A stretch of 64,000 nt of DNA from Terriglobia bacterium (GCA_020073495.1 JAIQFD010000003.1:124001-188000), one strand, 5' to 3'; counted from the first letter of the stretch, positions 28,446-37,882 are shown. Notes: a model not told the origin generated them from the letters alone. Made by a program: numbers and translations.

Positions 28446-29453
28446 TTACAACTGCTGTTCTATCGGATTCCCTTTCAAATCAGACTCTACAATGAGCCCC
28501 TGTGGAACAGTTTTGAAGCGGCTATTTCCCAGAATGAAACTCCACGGGTCCTGGATCATGACGGGTTCGTCACGCGCAATTCCCTTTGCTACATCGATTG
28601 ATCCCTGAAAATAGATCCAGTAGTTCTTGCCTAATTTCTTTGCAACATTCATTTCGTTATCGCTCCAAAAGAACCGTATCTTGCGAGCTCGTGCGCCTTT
28701 GACTTCTATAAATCGGTCGTAGACAACCGCTGGAGATGGCCCGTCGAATGAGTCAATGTCATACCCCGCATTGACCCGTACGTTGCTAATGCGGCGAACG
28801 CAGCGAGCCTCGACAGCGTGCCCCAAGCTCAAAAGTCTGCGCGTTTCATAACCTCTCACCAGACTTTCGCCGAGGTTCCCGACCTCCTCTTTTTCCTTTA
28901 GATACTCTCTAAACTTCTCCTCGGACCAGCCGTCACCTTCCTCAAGGAAAATGGCTACTGTCTTCGCGTAAACTGCGCGCACTTCCCAGCCGTCGTCCGT
29001 CCGCTCTAAAAGTCCCAGCTGATTCAAATGCTCGGCGGCCCATTCGTTCTGGAGCGGAGAACTGTCGAACGAGGACCAGCGCAAGGACTCACCTTCGAGA
29101 GCTGGCGAGAACTCTTTCAGAATGCTTCGTGCTTCTTGTCGCAACGGGCCATGCAAATAGCACGTTCGCAACAGAACTTTCTTCTGTTCGTCTGACAAAT
29201 CGTACTGACTTGTCGGATTAAGCTTTATGAAACTGTCTCCGTCGTCCGTTAACTGAATCTCTGTACCCTCAGCTTGCAACAATCCGACTTGCTGAGCAAA
29301 CGAGATGCTGACTTCATGTTTAGGAATGCGCGCTTCGATGACGGTGCTTTTGCAGCGATCAATGACGGCGTCAATCTGTGCCGTTCTGTTGACATCACAT
29401 AACTCGTCAACAGCTAGAAGAACTCTATTTAGTTCCGCGAGCTTCTCAATCAT
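28446..29453 (-). CDS. DUF3883-like, PD-(D/E)XK-type putative nuclease
   Basis: The 335-residue protein has a helical, winged-helix-like N-terminal part (about 1-170) and a C-terminal domain resembling DUF3883 (about 190-300). That domain has GESLVRGYETRR, then NAGYDIDSFDG (228-238), RFIEVKGARA (247-256) and FFWSDNEMNVAKKLGKNYWI. The order Glu196, Asp232, Glu250-x-Lys252 fits a restriction-endonuclease-like active site, although this is by pattern only. Its start overlaps the helicase stop by 4 bases (ATGA), so the two are translationally coupled. It is the likely cutting or DNA-sensing subunit. Confidence 0.75.
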   Translation of the reverse strand: MIEKLAELNRVLLAVDELCDVNRTAQIDAVIDRCKSTVIEARIPKHEVSISFAQQVGLLQAEGTEIQLTDDGDSFIKLNPTSQYDLSDEQKKVLLRTCYLHGPLRQEARSILKEFSPALEGESLRWSSFDSSPLQNEWAAEHLNQLGLLERTDDGWEVRAVYAKTVAIFLEEGDGWSEEKFREYLKEKEEVGNLGESLVRGYETRRLLSLGHAVEARCVRRISNVRVNAGYDIDSFDGPSPAVVYDRFIEVKGARARKIRFFWSDNEMNVAKKLGKNYWIYFQGSIDVAKGIARDEPVMIQDPWSFILGNSRFKTVPQGLIVESDLKGNPIEQQL

Positions 29454-31351
29454 GCTGACTGGGATACTTGGCTCTGTCGCAGTTGTTCGACAAGAGCGGC
29501 AAAATCTCGATCTTCTTCTGTTTCCTCGCTGAACTCTGCAGCCCCATATTCGAGGCTCATTACCGCTATATCGTCGTCGAGTAGCGCTTTCATCCGGGCT
29601 TCTTTGTCAATCAATCGTTCATCGATTACCTCATCAATTGTGTCCTCGGCTTGCAGGAGGTAGTACTGCACTTTCGTGTTCGGATTCATCCCCACTCGGT
29701 GTATGCGATCCAGGGATTGCATGTAATGAGCTGCATTAAATGTGCGATCCAGATATATGGCATGGTTACATACCTTGTGTAGTGACACCGATTCTGCGCA
29801 TGCGCTTGGGTTCGCTATGAGGACGGGATAATCGGCAGAGCTTCGGAAGTCCTGAATCATTTGTTCCCGATTGAATTCGACATCTTCGTTCTCGTCCTTT
29901 GGAACGTCGCCGTAGACAATGCGAGGATGGAATTCCCTCAAGCTTTGTTCGAGAGTTCGTATGTTGTGAATAAAAGCAGTCCAGATCAGCACCTTCTGTT
30001 TTTTCCCTATCAGCTCCTTTGCAAGTTCGATCGCGAACTCCACCTTCACCGGAATCTCATATTTGTGATAGTCGCGAATAAGCTCATCGACCGGAAGTCC
30101 AGCTGCACTAAGAGGCGGAACTTGAAATTCGGTGGAGTGCTGAGTGAGCAGCGCGGGGTTCGAGGCTGCCTGCAGTAAGCGTACCATGCGCGCGGTGCGC
30201 CACAGCCGCAATCGTACTCTTTCAGTTGGTGCCTTTACGACATCCGACAAGACCTTGGCCGCAAGAGCTCTGTAAATTGCCTGCTGATAGGGACGAAGCG
30301 TGAGCGGGATACGCCGAAAGCGCGGATTTGGCAAACGAAGGTCCCTCTTTCGGGTCCGCCAATAAAAAGGAAACAATTGCTCCCTAAGCTGGTCTAGAGA
30401 GCCTGACTCCTCTTTCGTCACTTGACTTTTGAAATCCTCTCGCGTGCCGAGGATTGGGGGATTTGGCCACAGGAATGTCATTTGTGACCATAGATCCGCA
30501 GCTGAATTTGGGGCGGGTGTGCCCGTTAATATCATCCGCTTGGTTGCAAATGTGCCAATTTCGATTAGAGCGGGTGCCCAGATCCCGCCCTCAAGGCGCT
30601 TAATGTTGTGTGACTCATCCAATACCAAGAATGATTTGTTTGCCTGAAGAAAAGTCTCTAGCCTGTTCTGGTCTTTCGTCGCCATCTGGTACGTCATCAG
30701 TATCAATTCAGCTTTCTCGGCCTGGCGATAAAGCTTCATGCGTTGAGCTCGCGTACCAGAAATCCGAACAGTTCGCGGCTTGCGGCGAAGAGTCGCTTGA
30801 AACTCCTCTTCCCATGGAACGAACGAGGATCGCGGACCGACGACAATGATTTTGCGCACCTCATTGTTGGATCTGAGAATAGAAAAGACAGACAATGCAA
30901 CTGCGGTCTTACCGCTGCCGGGTACGGAGAAATTCGCGGCATTTCCCACAGCAATCGCATGTGCGATGGCTGGAATTTGATAGGGCTTAAGATCACGCTT
31001 CAGCTGGGGTACTTCAATTCTGCGTGGTGGCGAAGACTTGATAACAGCACCAGCGCTCTTAGCAGTCCCAAAGTCCTCGGCGGCAGCTTCAAAGCGGTTG
31101 ATTGCAGCCTCAGCACTAGCGTTTAACTCTGCGTGGACGTCCTGCTGCTGAAGATAATCAACAATGTCGAGCAGTAATGCGGGAGAGGCTGCCGAACTTC
31201 GGAAGTATCCAACAGGTTCGGTGCTTGGCTCGAATCCAAGAACATTAACGAAATAAACACGGTGCATTCCCGATAGGAGCGGCGAGCCTTTTGCAACTAC
31301 GATTGTCAAAGACTCTGGCTCAAGTCGAACCCGGACCGTGTCTCGGCTCAT
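29450..31351 (-). CDS. SNF2-type helicase/translocase of the defence-like operon
   Basis: The 633-residue superfamily 2 ATPase has an N-terminal unknown domain of about 115 residues, then LKPYQIPAIAHAI, Walker A VPGSGKT (143-149), DESH (245-248) and LTGTPAPNS (275-283). A C-terminal helicase lobe follows, with VLIWTAFIHNIRTLEQ and SLDRIHRVG. Usual SNF2 proteins have an MGLGKT Walker A; the 'NFSVPGSGKT' form here marks a separate branch. It would track along duplex DNA and drive the partner nuclease. Its start directly abuts the stop of the ParB-like gene and its stop overlaps the next start. Confidence 0.9.
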   Translation of the reverse strand: MSRDTVRVRLEPESLTIVVAKGSPLLSGMHRVYFVNVLGFEPSTEPVGYFRSSAASPALLLDIVDYLQQQDVHAELNASAEAAINRFEAAAEDFGTAKSAGAVIKSSPPRRIEVPQLKRDLKPYQIPAIAHAIAVGNAANFSVPGSGKTAVALSVFSILRSNNEVRKIIVVGPRSSFVPWEEEFQATLRRKPRTVRISGTRAQRMKLYRQAEKAELILMTYQMATKDQNRLETFLQANKSFLVLDESHNIKRLEGGIWAPALIEIGTFATKRMILTGTPAPNSAADLWSQMTFLWPNPPILGTREDFKSQVTKEESGSLDQLREQLFPFYWRTRKRDLRLPNPRFRRIPLTLRPYQQAIYRALAAKVLSDVVKAPTERVRLRLWRTARMVRLLQAASNPALLTQHSTEFQVPPLSAAGLPVDELIRDYHKYEIPVKVEFAIELAKELIGKKQKVLIWTAFIHNIRTLEQSLREFHPRIVYGDVPKDENEDVEFNREQMIQDFRSSADYPVLIANPSACAESVSLHKVCNHAIYLDRTFNAAHYMQSLDRIHRVGMNPNTKVQYYLLQAEDTIDEVIDERLIDKEARMKALLDDDIAVMSLEYGAAEFSEETEEDRDFAALVEQLRQSQVSQSA

Positions 31352-32518
31352 CTACTGCTCCTTCGTGGCACTCATGAGCCGATCTACTTCCTTTTTCAAT
31401 TGCGCCAGGAGATTTCTGGAAGCAGTCTCGCTGAGCTTCTTATGGTCAGACCCGATCCCTTGTAATGCCGAAAGTGCCTTTCTAAGGAGCCGCTCTGGTC
31501 GGTTATGACTTTCCTGTGCTTCTACGATTTCCTTCGCTGTGGCAAAACTCTCTTCGAGGCTATCTTTGGATTGCGCAGCAGGTTTCTTAGGGTCGTGATG
31601 TCTGAGCAATTCCACGTATGCACTCGGTTCAAGAGCGATCTTATTCAGCAGGCGAATGTCCCAGTGGCTTAGGTCAGTCTTCGAGATTAGCAAAAAGGCA
31701 AACATCAAGAGCTTTGCGATTTCAGAATCCTTGACGCCTTTCCTTTTCAAAGGGGCGCAAACATTAGCCTGCAAGCTATTGAATTTTTCGACGCTCCTTT
31801 CGTCTTGCACGATGTGATACTGCTCGGGCTTCCCGATGAAGTCGAGGTAGCTCTCAATAAGTTTGAGGATTGCAAGTTTCTCTTCAACCCTGACGGACGT
31901 GAAACGCCCGAGCAGGATACGTGATATTTCAGCTGTGGTGAGGCCGTTCTCTCGTCCCTCTTTGAGCTTTAACAGTTCGTTAATTGGGCTGTAATCGAGT
32001 CGAAATTCTTTCGCAAATTGAAGTCCAGCTTCAATTCTCCAAATATCCTTCTCGTCGACGTCTTTTGGCAGTCGCGCGACACGCAGGTATTCGAACGCTG
32101 GATCTTGTTCTTCTTCATAAAGAGCCATGAGAATAGCCATACGCCGATTAGCGTTGATGACTGCTCCATCACGCGTTATTACTCCAGGGTCTAGCTGGCC
32201 GTTGCGCTTTAGATCGGCCATTAGAGCCTCTGTCTCGTTCGGGCTTATCTCAAGTAGGATGTTCTGGATTACCTTCGCATCTTGTGGATTTGCTGCATCA
32301 AGCTTGCGATTGAGTTGATCTTCCTTCGCGAGAAGCTCCGCCGCAAACCGACCATTCCTGATGTTGAAGATCAGGTACTTGATTGGTATTCGGTATACCT
32401 GCAGATGCTTCGGCTTGCCCTTTAGAACGAGTCTAAGTTTCTGATCGTCCAGAGCGTCATTGTTGTTGGCGACGTAAGCATCTATCTGCTTCTCGCGGAC
32501 GGTTTCCAATTTCATCAA
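31352..32518 (-). CDS. ParB/sulfiredoxin-fold protein
   Basis: The 388-residue protein has an N-terminal ParB/Srx-like domain at about 38-150. It contains YRIPIKYLIFNIRNGRF and, after GQLDPGVITRDGAVI, the phosphate-binding type motif NANRRMAIL (122-130). A long helical C-terminus follows, including an HTH-like segment (GLTTAEISRILLGRF). ParB-fold proteins of this kind bind or hydrolyse NTPs and appear in partition, in DNA sulfur modification (DndB-like) and in other defence loci. No ParA or parS site is nearby. The ATG at 32518 is used; it abuts the helicase gene, pointing to one mRNA. Confidence 0.8.
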   Translation of the reverse strand: MMKLETVREKQIDAYVANNNDALDDQKLRLVLKGKPKHLQVYRIPIKYLIFNIRNGRFAAELLAKEDQLNRKLDAANPQDAKVIQNILLEISPNETEALMADLKRNGQLDPGVITRDGAVINANRRMAILMALYEEEQDPAFEYLRVARLPKDVDEKDIWRIEAGLQFAKEFRLDYSPINELLKLKEGRENGLTTAEISRILLGRFTSVRVEEKLAILKLIESYLDFIGKPEQYHIVQDERSVEKFNSLQANVCAPLKRKGVKDSEIAKLLMFAFLLISKTDLSHWDIRLLNKIALEPSAYVELLRHHDPKKPAAQSKDSLEESFATAKEIVEAQESHNRPERLLRKALSALQGIGSDHKKLSETASRNLLAQLKKEVDRLMSATKEQ

Positions 32519-32579
32519 AGCGCCTTTCTCCAGCTACGCGCGCGACGCAGTGAGACGGGTCATTGACGGTTCAACTCGG

Positions 32580-32837
32580 TCAAATACTGGTCACGGTCAG
32601 GTGGTAAGTGCCATCCGTTTTGCGTTTGTCGAATCTATACCCGGTCAGTTCAATCTCTGCCCAATCCTGAGTAACGGCGAGCAATGCTCGCGCGAGATCG
32701 ATTGCCTGGTCTCGCGTGAGCTTTATGCCGATGGTCTTGAGATCTTGAACGTTTTTCTTCGTGTTCTCGACAGGGTAGATGCGCGCGCAGCGTAGATTTG
32801 GGTTGATGCTTATCGCACGAGGCGATTTCCTCGACAT
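32580..32837 (-). CDS. Small protein heading the defence-like operon
   Basis: The 85-residue product begins MSRKSPRAISINPNLRCARI and contains LTRDQAIDLARALLAV and TGYRFDKRKTDGTYHLTVTS. This looks like a small helix-plus-strand domain and is credible as protein. It precedes the ParB-like gene by 61 bases on the same strand. It could be an operon regulator, an inhibitor or a structural partner. No family is recognised and no strong ribosome binding site is seen, so it is less certain than the genes that follow. Confidence 0.55.
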   Translation of the reverse strand: MSRKSPRAISINPNLRCARIYPVENTKKNVQDLKTIGIKLTRDQAIDLARALLAVTQDWAEIELTGYRFDKRKTDGTYHLTVTSI

Positions 32838-32911
32838 AGCGGTGCTTCCAGGCGAGCAATAGGAATCGGCTGCCCAGAGTACAGCAACTCAACCGAGCCG
32901 TCCAACGATTC

Positions 32912-33073
32912 TCACTGCTCACAACCAGCCAGTTGGGCGAGCGCCTGCCAGTGCCGTGGATGTGGCCGCCTCCCGGCGCGGATCGCGGATGCGTACGGCT
33001 TGGATACACCGAGTAGCGTCGCGATCTTGGAGTTACTGAATCCCCGCAGCAGGGGGCGAACCCTGTCCGCGTA
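32912..33073 (-). pseudogene. Truncated helix-turn-helix remnant
   Basis: A minus-strand frame ending at TGA 32912-32914 encodes RGFSNSKIATLLGVSKPYAS and then AIRAGRRPHPRHWQALAQL. This is the recognition-helix part of a small HTH protein seen widely in bacteria. No start codon precedes it, because the frame runs into the 3' end of rseP. It is best read as the surviving C-terminus of a gene destroyed at the edge of the island. Confidence 0.55.
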
Positions 33074-33075
33074 GC

Positions 33076-34416
33076 TTACGGCAGGTAGCGGGAGAGCAGC
33101 GGCAGCTTGCCCAGGTCGTTGTAGATGACCATGGCGGCGAACAGGAGGAGGAAGACGAAGGCCGCCTGGTAGATGCGCTCCTTGATCTTGATCGAGATGT
33201 CGCGCCGCATCAGGCCCTCGATGAACAGCAGCAGGATCACGCCGCCGTCCATGATGGGGATGGGGAACAGGTTGAAGATGCCGAGATTGAGGCTGATCAT
33301 CGCGGTCAGCTCCAGCAGCGGCGCCCAGCCCTGGGCCTGCGCCGCCTGGCCAGCCGCTCCGGCGATGCCGATGGGCCCGTCGATCTGCTTCATCGAGACC
33401 TTGCGCTGCACCAGCCTGCCCACCAGGTCGATGATCAGCACCGAGAAACGCTTGTTCTGCTCGATGGATTTGGCGAAGGCCTGAGGGAAGGAAAGCTTCA
33501 GCGCGCGCACCGGCTCCTTATGGCCGATGCCGATGCGATACATCTTCTGTCCGTCCACCTGGGTCTCGACCGGGCTCATGGTCAGGTTCAACGTCTGGCC
33601 GTTGCGCAGGACCGTGACTTCCACTGGTACGCTCTTGTTCTGTTGCAGAAAGTATTTGATGGCCGACATGTTGCGCGTCGGCTTGCCGTTCAGCGCAACG
33701 ATCTCGTCGCCCAATTGAATGCCTGCCTTGGCAGCCGGCAGGCCAGCGTCCAAGCTGTGGACCGTCGCGCGCTCCACTGGCGCCCAGCCCGGGTCGGCTC
33801 CAACTTCGTTGGGGCCGGTTTTCTCCGGCGTAATGGTCTTGTCCAGGATCTCGTTGCCGCGCTGCACGGCTAGGGGCAGAGGCTGCCCGGGATTCAGCAG
33901 GACTTCGGTCTCGAGGTCTTCCCAGGTCGGATTCTGCTTGGTCTCCACGCGGAGGATGCGGTCGCCGGCCTGGATGCCTGCCTTGTCCGCCACCGAGCCC
34001 TCCAGCACCCAGCCGATGACGGCAGGCTCGTCGAGATACACGGGCTTCTCGTAGCGCACCATGTACACGCCGGTGAGCACGCCGATGGCCAGCACGATGT
34101 TCATGAACGGCCCGGCGAAGGCGATGATGAAGCGCTGCCAGCGCGGATGCGACATGAATTCCGCCGGATCGCCGCTGCGCTGCTCCATCGGGTTCTCGCC
34201 CGACATCTTCACGTAGCCGCCCAGGGGAATGGCGCTGATGCGGTAGTCGGTGTCGCCCCGGCGGAAGCCGATCAAACGCTTGCCAAAGCCGATGGAGAAC
34301 ACCTCCACGCGGACGCCCAACAGCTTGGCCATGGCGTAGTGGCCGAGCTCGTGGATTACGACCAGTACGCCAAGCACGCCGGCGACGGAGACGACTGCGA
34401 TGAAAAACGAATGCAT
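33076..34416 (-). CDS. rseP: RIP metalloprotease RseP (site-2 protease)
   Basis: The 446-residue inner-membrane zinc protease performs regulated intramembrane cleavage, classically of anti-sigma factors. HELGH (22-26) lies in the first TM helix, two PDZ domains (about 115-290) include DKAGIQAGDRILRVE and AKAGIQLGDEIVALNGKPT, and NLGIFNLFPIPIMDGG lies near the C-terminus with the third ligand Asp. The ATG at 34416 gives the standard N-terminus. It lies 20 bases after dxr in the uppS-cdsA-dxr-rseP operon. Confidence 0.95.
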   Translation of the reverse strand: MHSFFIAVVSVAGVLGVLVVIHELGHYAMAKLLGVRVEVFSIGFGKRLIGFRRGDTDYRISAIPLGGYVKMSGENPMEQRSGDPAEFMSHPRWQRFIIAFAGPFMNIVLAIGVLTGVYMVRYEKPVYLDEPAVIGWVLEGSVADKAGIQAGDRILRVETKQNPTWEDLETEVLLNPGQPLPLAVQRGNEILDKTITPEKTGPNEVGADPGWAPVERATVHSLDAGLPAAKAGIQLGDEIVALNGKPTRNMSAIKYFLQQNKSVPVEVTVLRNGQTLNLTMSPVETQVDGQKMYRIGIGHKEPVRALKLSFPQAFAKSIEQNKRFSVLIIDLVGRLVQRKVSMKQIDGPIGIAGAAGQAAQAQGWAPLLELTAMISLNLGIFNLFPIPIMDGGVILLLFIEGLMRRDISIKIKERIYQAAFVFLLLFAAMVIYNDLGKLPLLSRYLP

Positions 34417-34435
34417 GAGCCTGGGTTGATTTCCT

Positions 34436-35638
34436 TTACTTGACCAAGATCGATCGGGGGAGCGCCACTTTCCGGCCACTCAAATGCGCGACTCGCTCGC
34501 CGGCCTTGCGGCGGGCTTCGGAGTCCATCGCCAGCACCTCATTGATAGATGTCGGATGCCGGCCTTCGGTTTCGCTGAGTACCCCCTCTATTGTACGGCT
34601 GATCTCCGCAAAGCGGATTTGACCCTCGAGGAAAGCGGCCACGGCCACCTCGTCGGCAGCGTTCAGGGCAATGGTCTTCGCCCCACCCGCTTCCGCGGCC
34701 TCATAGGCCAGCCGCAGACAGGGAAATTTTTCCATGTCGGGCGGGCAAAAGTCGAGGTTCCGAAGGTCACTCACCGGGAACCTCAGGTCACTCTCCACGC
34801 GCTCCGGCCAGGTGAGCGCGTACAGGATGGGCAAGCGCATGTCGGTGACCGAGAGCTGCGCCAGGATGCTGCCGTCGCGAAACTCGACCATGGAGTGGAT
34901 GGTGGACTGCGGATGGATGATGACCTTCACCTGTGTGGGCGGGAGGTTGAATAGGCGGCACGCTTCGATCACCTCGAAGCCTTTGTTCATCAACGTGGCG
35001 GAATCGATGGTGATCCGCCGGCCCATCTTCCACGTGGGATGGTTCAGCGCTTGCTCCACGGTGATGTTGGCGAAATCTTCTTTCGGTGTGTTGAGGAACG
35101 GCCCGCCTGAGGCTGTCAGCCACACGGTCTGGACTTCTTCCAGGCGGCCGCCGCGCATGCACTGGTGCACCGCGTTGTGCTCGCTGTCGATGGGCAGCAG
35201 CGGCTTGCCATGCTTGCGCGCCTCCGCGGTGATCAGCTCTCCCGCCGCGACCAGCGACTCTTTATTCGCGAGTCCGACCGTCTTTCCCGCCTTCACCGCT
35301 TCGTAGGTGGCTTCGAGTCCGGCGACGCCGACGATGGCGCTGACTACAAAGTCCACTTCCGGGTGTGTCGAGACCTTCACCGCTCCCTTCGCGCTTTCGA
35401 CGACATCAATGTGGGCGAGAGCGGCGGCCTTGAGTCGTTTGCGCAACTCGTCTGCTCCCTGGGCGGTGCTCATGGAGATCAGGCGAGGATGCCAGCGCTG
35501 GGCCTGCTCGAACACGCGCTCGACATTGTTTCCGGCGGCGAGGGCGACGATCTGGAAGCGGTCGGGATGCGACGCAACCACACTCTCGGTGCTGCGCCCG
35601 ATCGATCCCGTCGAGCCCAGGATGGCGATGCGTTTCAT
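34436..35638 (-). CDS. dxr: 1-deoxy-D-xylulose 5-phosphate reductoisomerase
   Basis: The 400-residue NADPH-dependent enzyme makes MEP from DXP. The Rossmann motif AILGSTGSIGRSTESVVASH, the LANKESLVAAGELI segment, PIDSEHNAVHQC with its metal-binding acids, and TIDSATLMNKGFEVIEACRL are all present. Length is normal. It lies 27 bases downstream of cdsA and 20 upstream of rseP, as in many bacteria. Confidence 0.97.
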   Translation of the reverse strand: MKRIAILGSTGSIGRSTESVVASHPDRFQIVALAAGNNVERVFEQAQRWHPRLISMSTAQGADELRKRLKAAALAHIDVVESAKGAVKVSTHPEVDFVVSAIVGVAGLEATYEAVKAGKTVGLANKESLVAAGELITAEARKHGKPLLPIDSEHNAVHQCMRGGRLEEVQTVWLTASGGPFLNTPKEDFANITVEQALNHPTWKMGRRITIDSATLMNKGFEVIEACRLFNLPPTQVKVIIHPQSTIHSMVEFRDGSILAQLSVTDMRLPILYALTWPERVESDLRFPVSDLRNLDFCPPDMEKFPCLRLAYEAAEAGGAKTIALNAADEVAVAAFLEGQIRFAEISRTIEGVLSETEGRHPTSINEVLAMDSEARRKAGERVAHLSGRKVALPRSILVK

Positions 35639-35665
35639 GCAGGGGAACCTTGATTATCCCACATC

Positions 35666-36538
35666 TTAGAAGAACCGCTTGTACGTGATAGTGAACAGGA
35701 TTGTCGCGACTGGCGCAGCAAAGAGCAGGGCATCGATGCGGTCGAGGATGCCGCCATGACCGGGCAGTAGCCTTCCGGAATCCTTAATATCGGCCCCGCG
35801 CTTTATTAGCGACTCAACCAAGTCACCGATCTGGGCAGCCACATTCACGATCGCTGCAATTACGCCGGCTTGCACCATGTGCGGCTGGATTGAGCGCAGG
35901 TCGGCATCTGCCAAGAGCGATGCCCTGCGCAAGAAGTCCGTAATCTCTGGCGCATACTGGATGACGAGCACACCAGCGACAACACTTCCGATCACTGATG
36001 CGACGGCTCCCTCCCACGTCTTCTTGGGACTGATACGCGGGGCCATCAGATGCTTGCCCATACTGCGACCGACGTAATACGCGCACGTATCGCCGATCCA
36101 GACCACTACAAGAACGAAAAAGACGAAGATTCGCCGCGATCCAGCCAATTCAATCAACGACCACAGTGATAACGCGATATACGGCAAGGCAAGATAAGAA
36201 ACCGCGGCCGACAAGAATCCTTCTCTCAGGTCCTGCCGAGACATACCGAGCGCAAGAAAGATAAAAGGGGCGATCGCGACTAACAGGGTTGGGTGGGGCC
36301 AGGGGATTCCTGGGTACCAGTACAAGTCCGGCACCAAGGTGTACGCAAAAAGGACGATAGTGAACGCGAGTGTCGTTAGTCGAAAGGGCTTGGCAAATGA
36401 CTCCGCGATGTCGAGGTATTCCAACTGGGCCAACAGTGCGACTAGTCCAAGAACCGCCCCAAGTAGCCATCCCGGCCCGCGGAACACGATCAGCAGGACG
36501 ATCGGAATGAGTACCACCGCGGTCAGGACGCGCTTCAT
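35666..36538 (-). CDS. cdsA: Phosphatidate cytidylyltransferase
   Basis: The 290-residue integral membrane enzyme makes CDP-diacylglycerol from phosphatidate and CTP. About eight TM helices are visible, and the C-terminal CdsA signature is intact: SLIKRGADIKDSGRLLPGHG followed by GILDRIDAL. The gene is AT-richer than its operon neighbours (29 G+C of 60 at 36121-36180). It lies between uppS and dxr. Confidence 0.95.
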   Translation of the reverse strand: MKRVLTAVVLIPIVLLIVFRGPGWLLGAVLGLVALLAQLEYLDIAESFAKPFRLTTLAFTIVLFAYTLVPDLYWYPGIPWPHPTLLVAIAPFIFLALGMSRQDLREGFLSAAVSYLALPYIALSLWSLIELAGSRRIFVFFVLVVVWIGDTCAYYVGRSMGKHLMAPRISPKKTWEGAVASVIGSVVAGVLVIQYAPEITDFLRRASLLADADLRSIQPHMVQAGVIAAIVNVAAQIGDLVESLIKRGADIKDSGRLLPGHGGILDRIDALLFAAPVATILFTITYKRFF

Positions 36539-36600
36539 CGTGCGGCGATTTTCGCCTTCCGGAGCTGTATGCGTCTATGAAAAAAGCTTTTTTCGAAGAG

Positions 36601-37425
<825 letters not shown>

Positions 37426-37546
37426 GCAAAGCGGCTTCTTGCAAAGAAGGCCGCCCGGCTGGGTTCGAGAATCTGGAGCCGTGATTTACAATGCTCCCCC
37501 AACGAAACTAGACGTTCCGCAGCTTCGCTGCATCTAAGGGTTTTCA

Positions 37547-37882
37547 GTGGTCTTCCCACTCCAATTCGGATGGCTTCGCCGGCTCCGCGCCGGGACCGCC
37601 GTGTTCTGCCTGTTCCTGGTCCTGGCTGTGACCGGTGTGCAGGTGATGCACCACTGCACCGACATGGAGCTCGGCGCAGCTCAGCACAGCGGCGGTACTT
37701 CGCTTCCCGGATCGGCAGTATGCGTCATCTGCATGACGGTTCAGGTGGCGATACTCGCGGTGGCGTCGGCGGCGATTGCAGTCAGCCGGCTGATTTCGAT
37801 CGAAGTACCGGCACGCGCCGGAGTTCCGCCCCAATCAGACGCGTGCTTCGCGCTATACGTCCGGCCCCCTCCAGCGTTCTAA
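37547..37882 (+). CDS. Small membrane protein with Cys/His pairs, head of metal-uptake operon
   Basis: The 111-residue product has a TM helix (GTAVFCLFLVLAVTGVQV), then HHC, then SAVCVICMTVQVAILAVAS as a second TM with paired Cys, and a polar tail. The GTG at 37547 has AAGGG 6 nt upstream. The Cys/His residues could bind Zn or Cu, in line with the metal-transport genes that follow, but this is inference. It resembles small metal-related membrane proteins in the DUF2946 style without a firm match. It is 73 bases ahead of the barrel gene. Confidence 0.6.
   Translation: MVFPLQFGWLRRLRAGTAVFCLFLVLAVTGVQVMHHCTDMELGAAQHSGGTSLPGSAVCVICMTVQVAILAVASAAIAVSRLISIEVPARAGVPPQSDACFALYVRPPPAF

Noticed and set aside
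31352-32518. ParB-like protein as a chromosome or plasmid partition gene
   Set aside because: No ParA partner and no parS-like palindromes; the tight coupling is to a helicase and a nuclease-like gene.
27482-32518. Naming the island as DISARM, BREX, Dnd or a type I restriction system
   Set aside because: The hallmark genes (DUF1998 protein, PglZ/BrxC, DndCDE, HsdS/HsdR) are missing; only generic parts are shared.
36579-36594. AAAAAAGCTTTTTT palindrome between uppS and cdsA as a terminator
   Set aside because: It has no GC stem and lies within a tight operon; termination there is unlikely.
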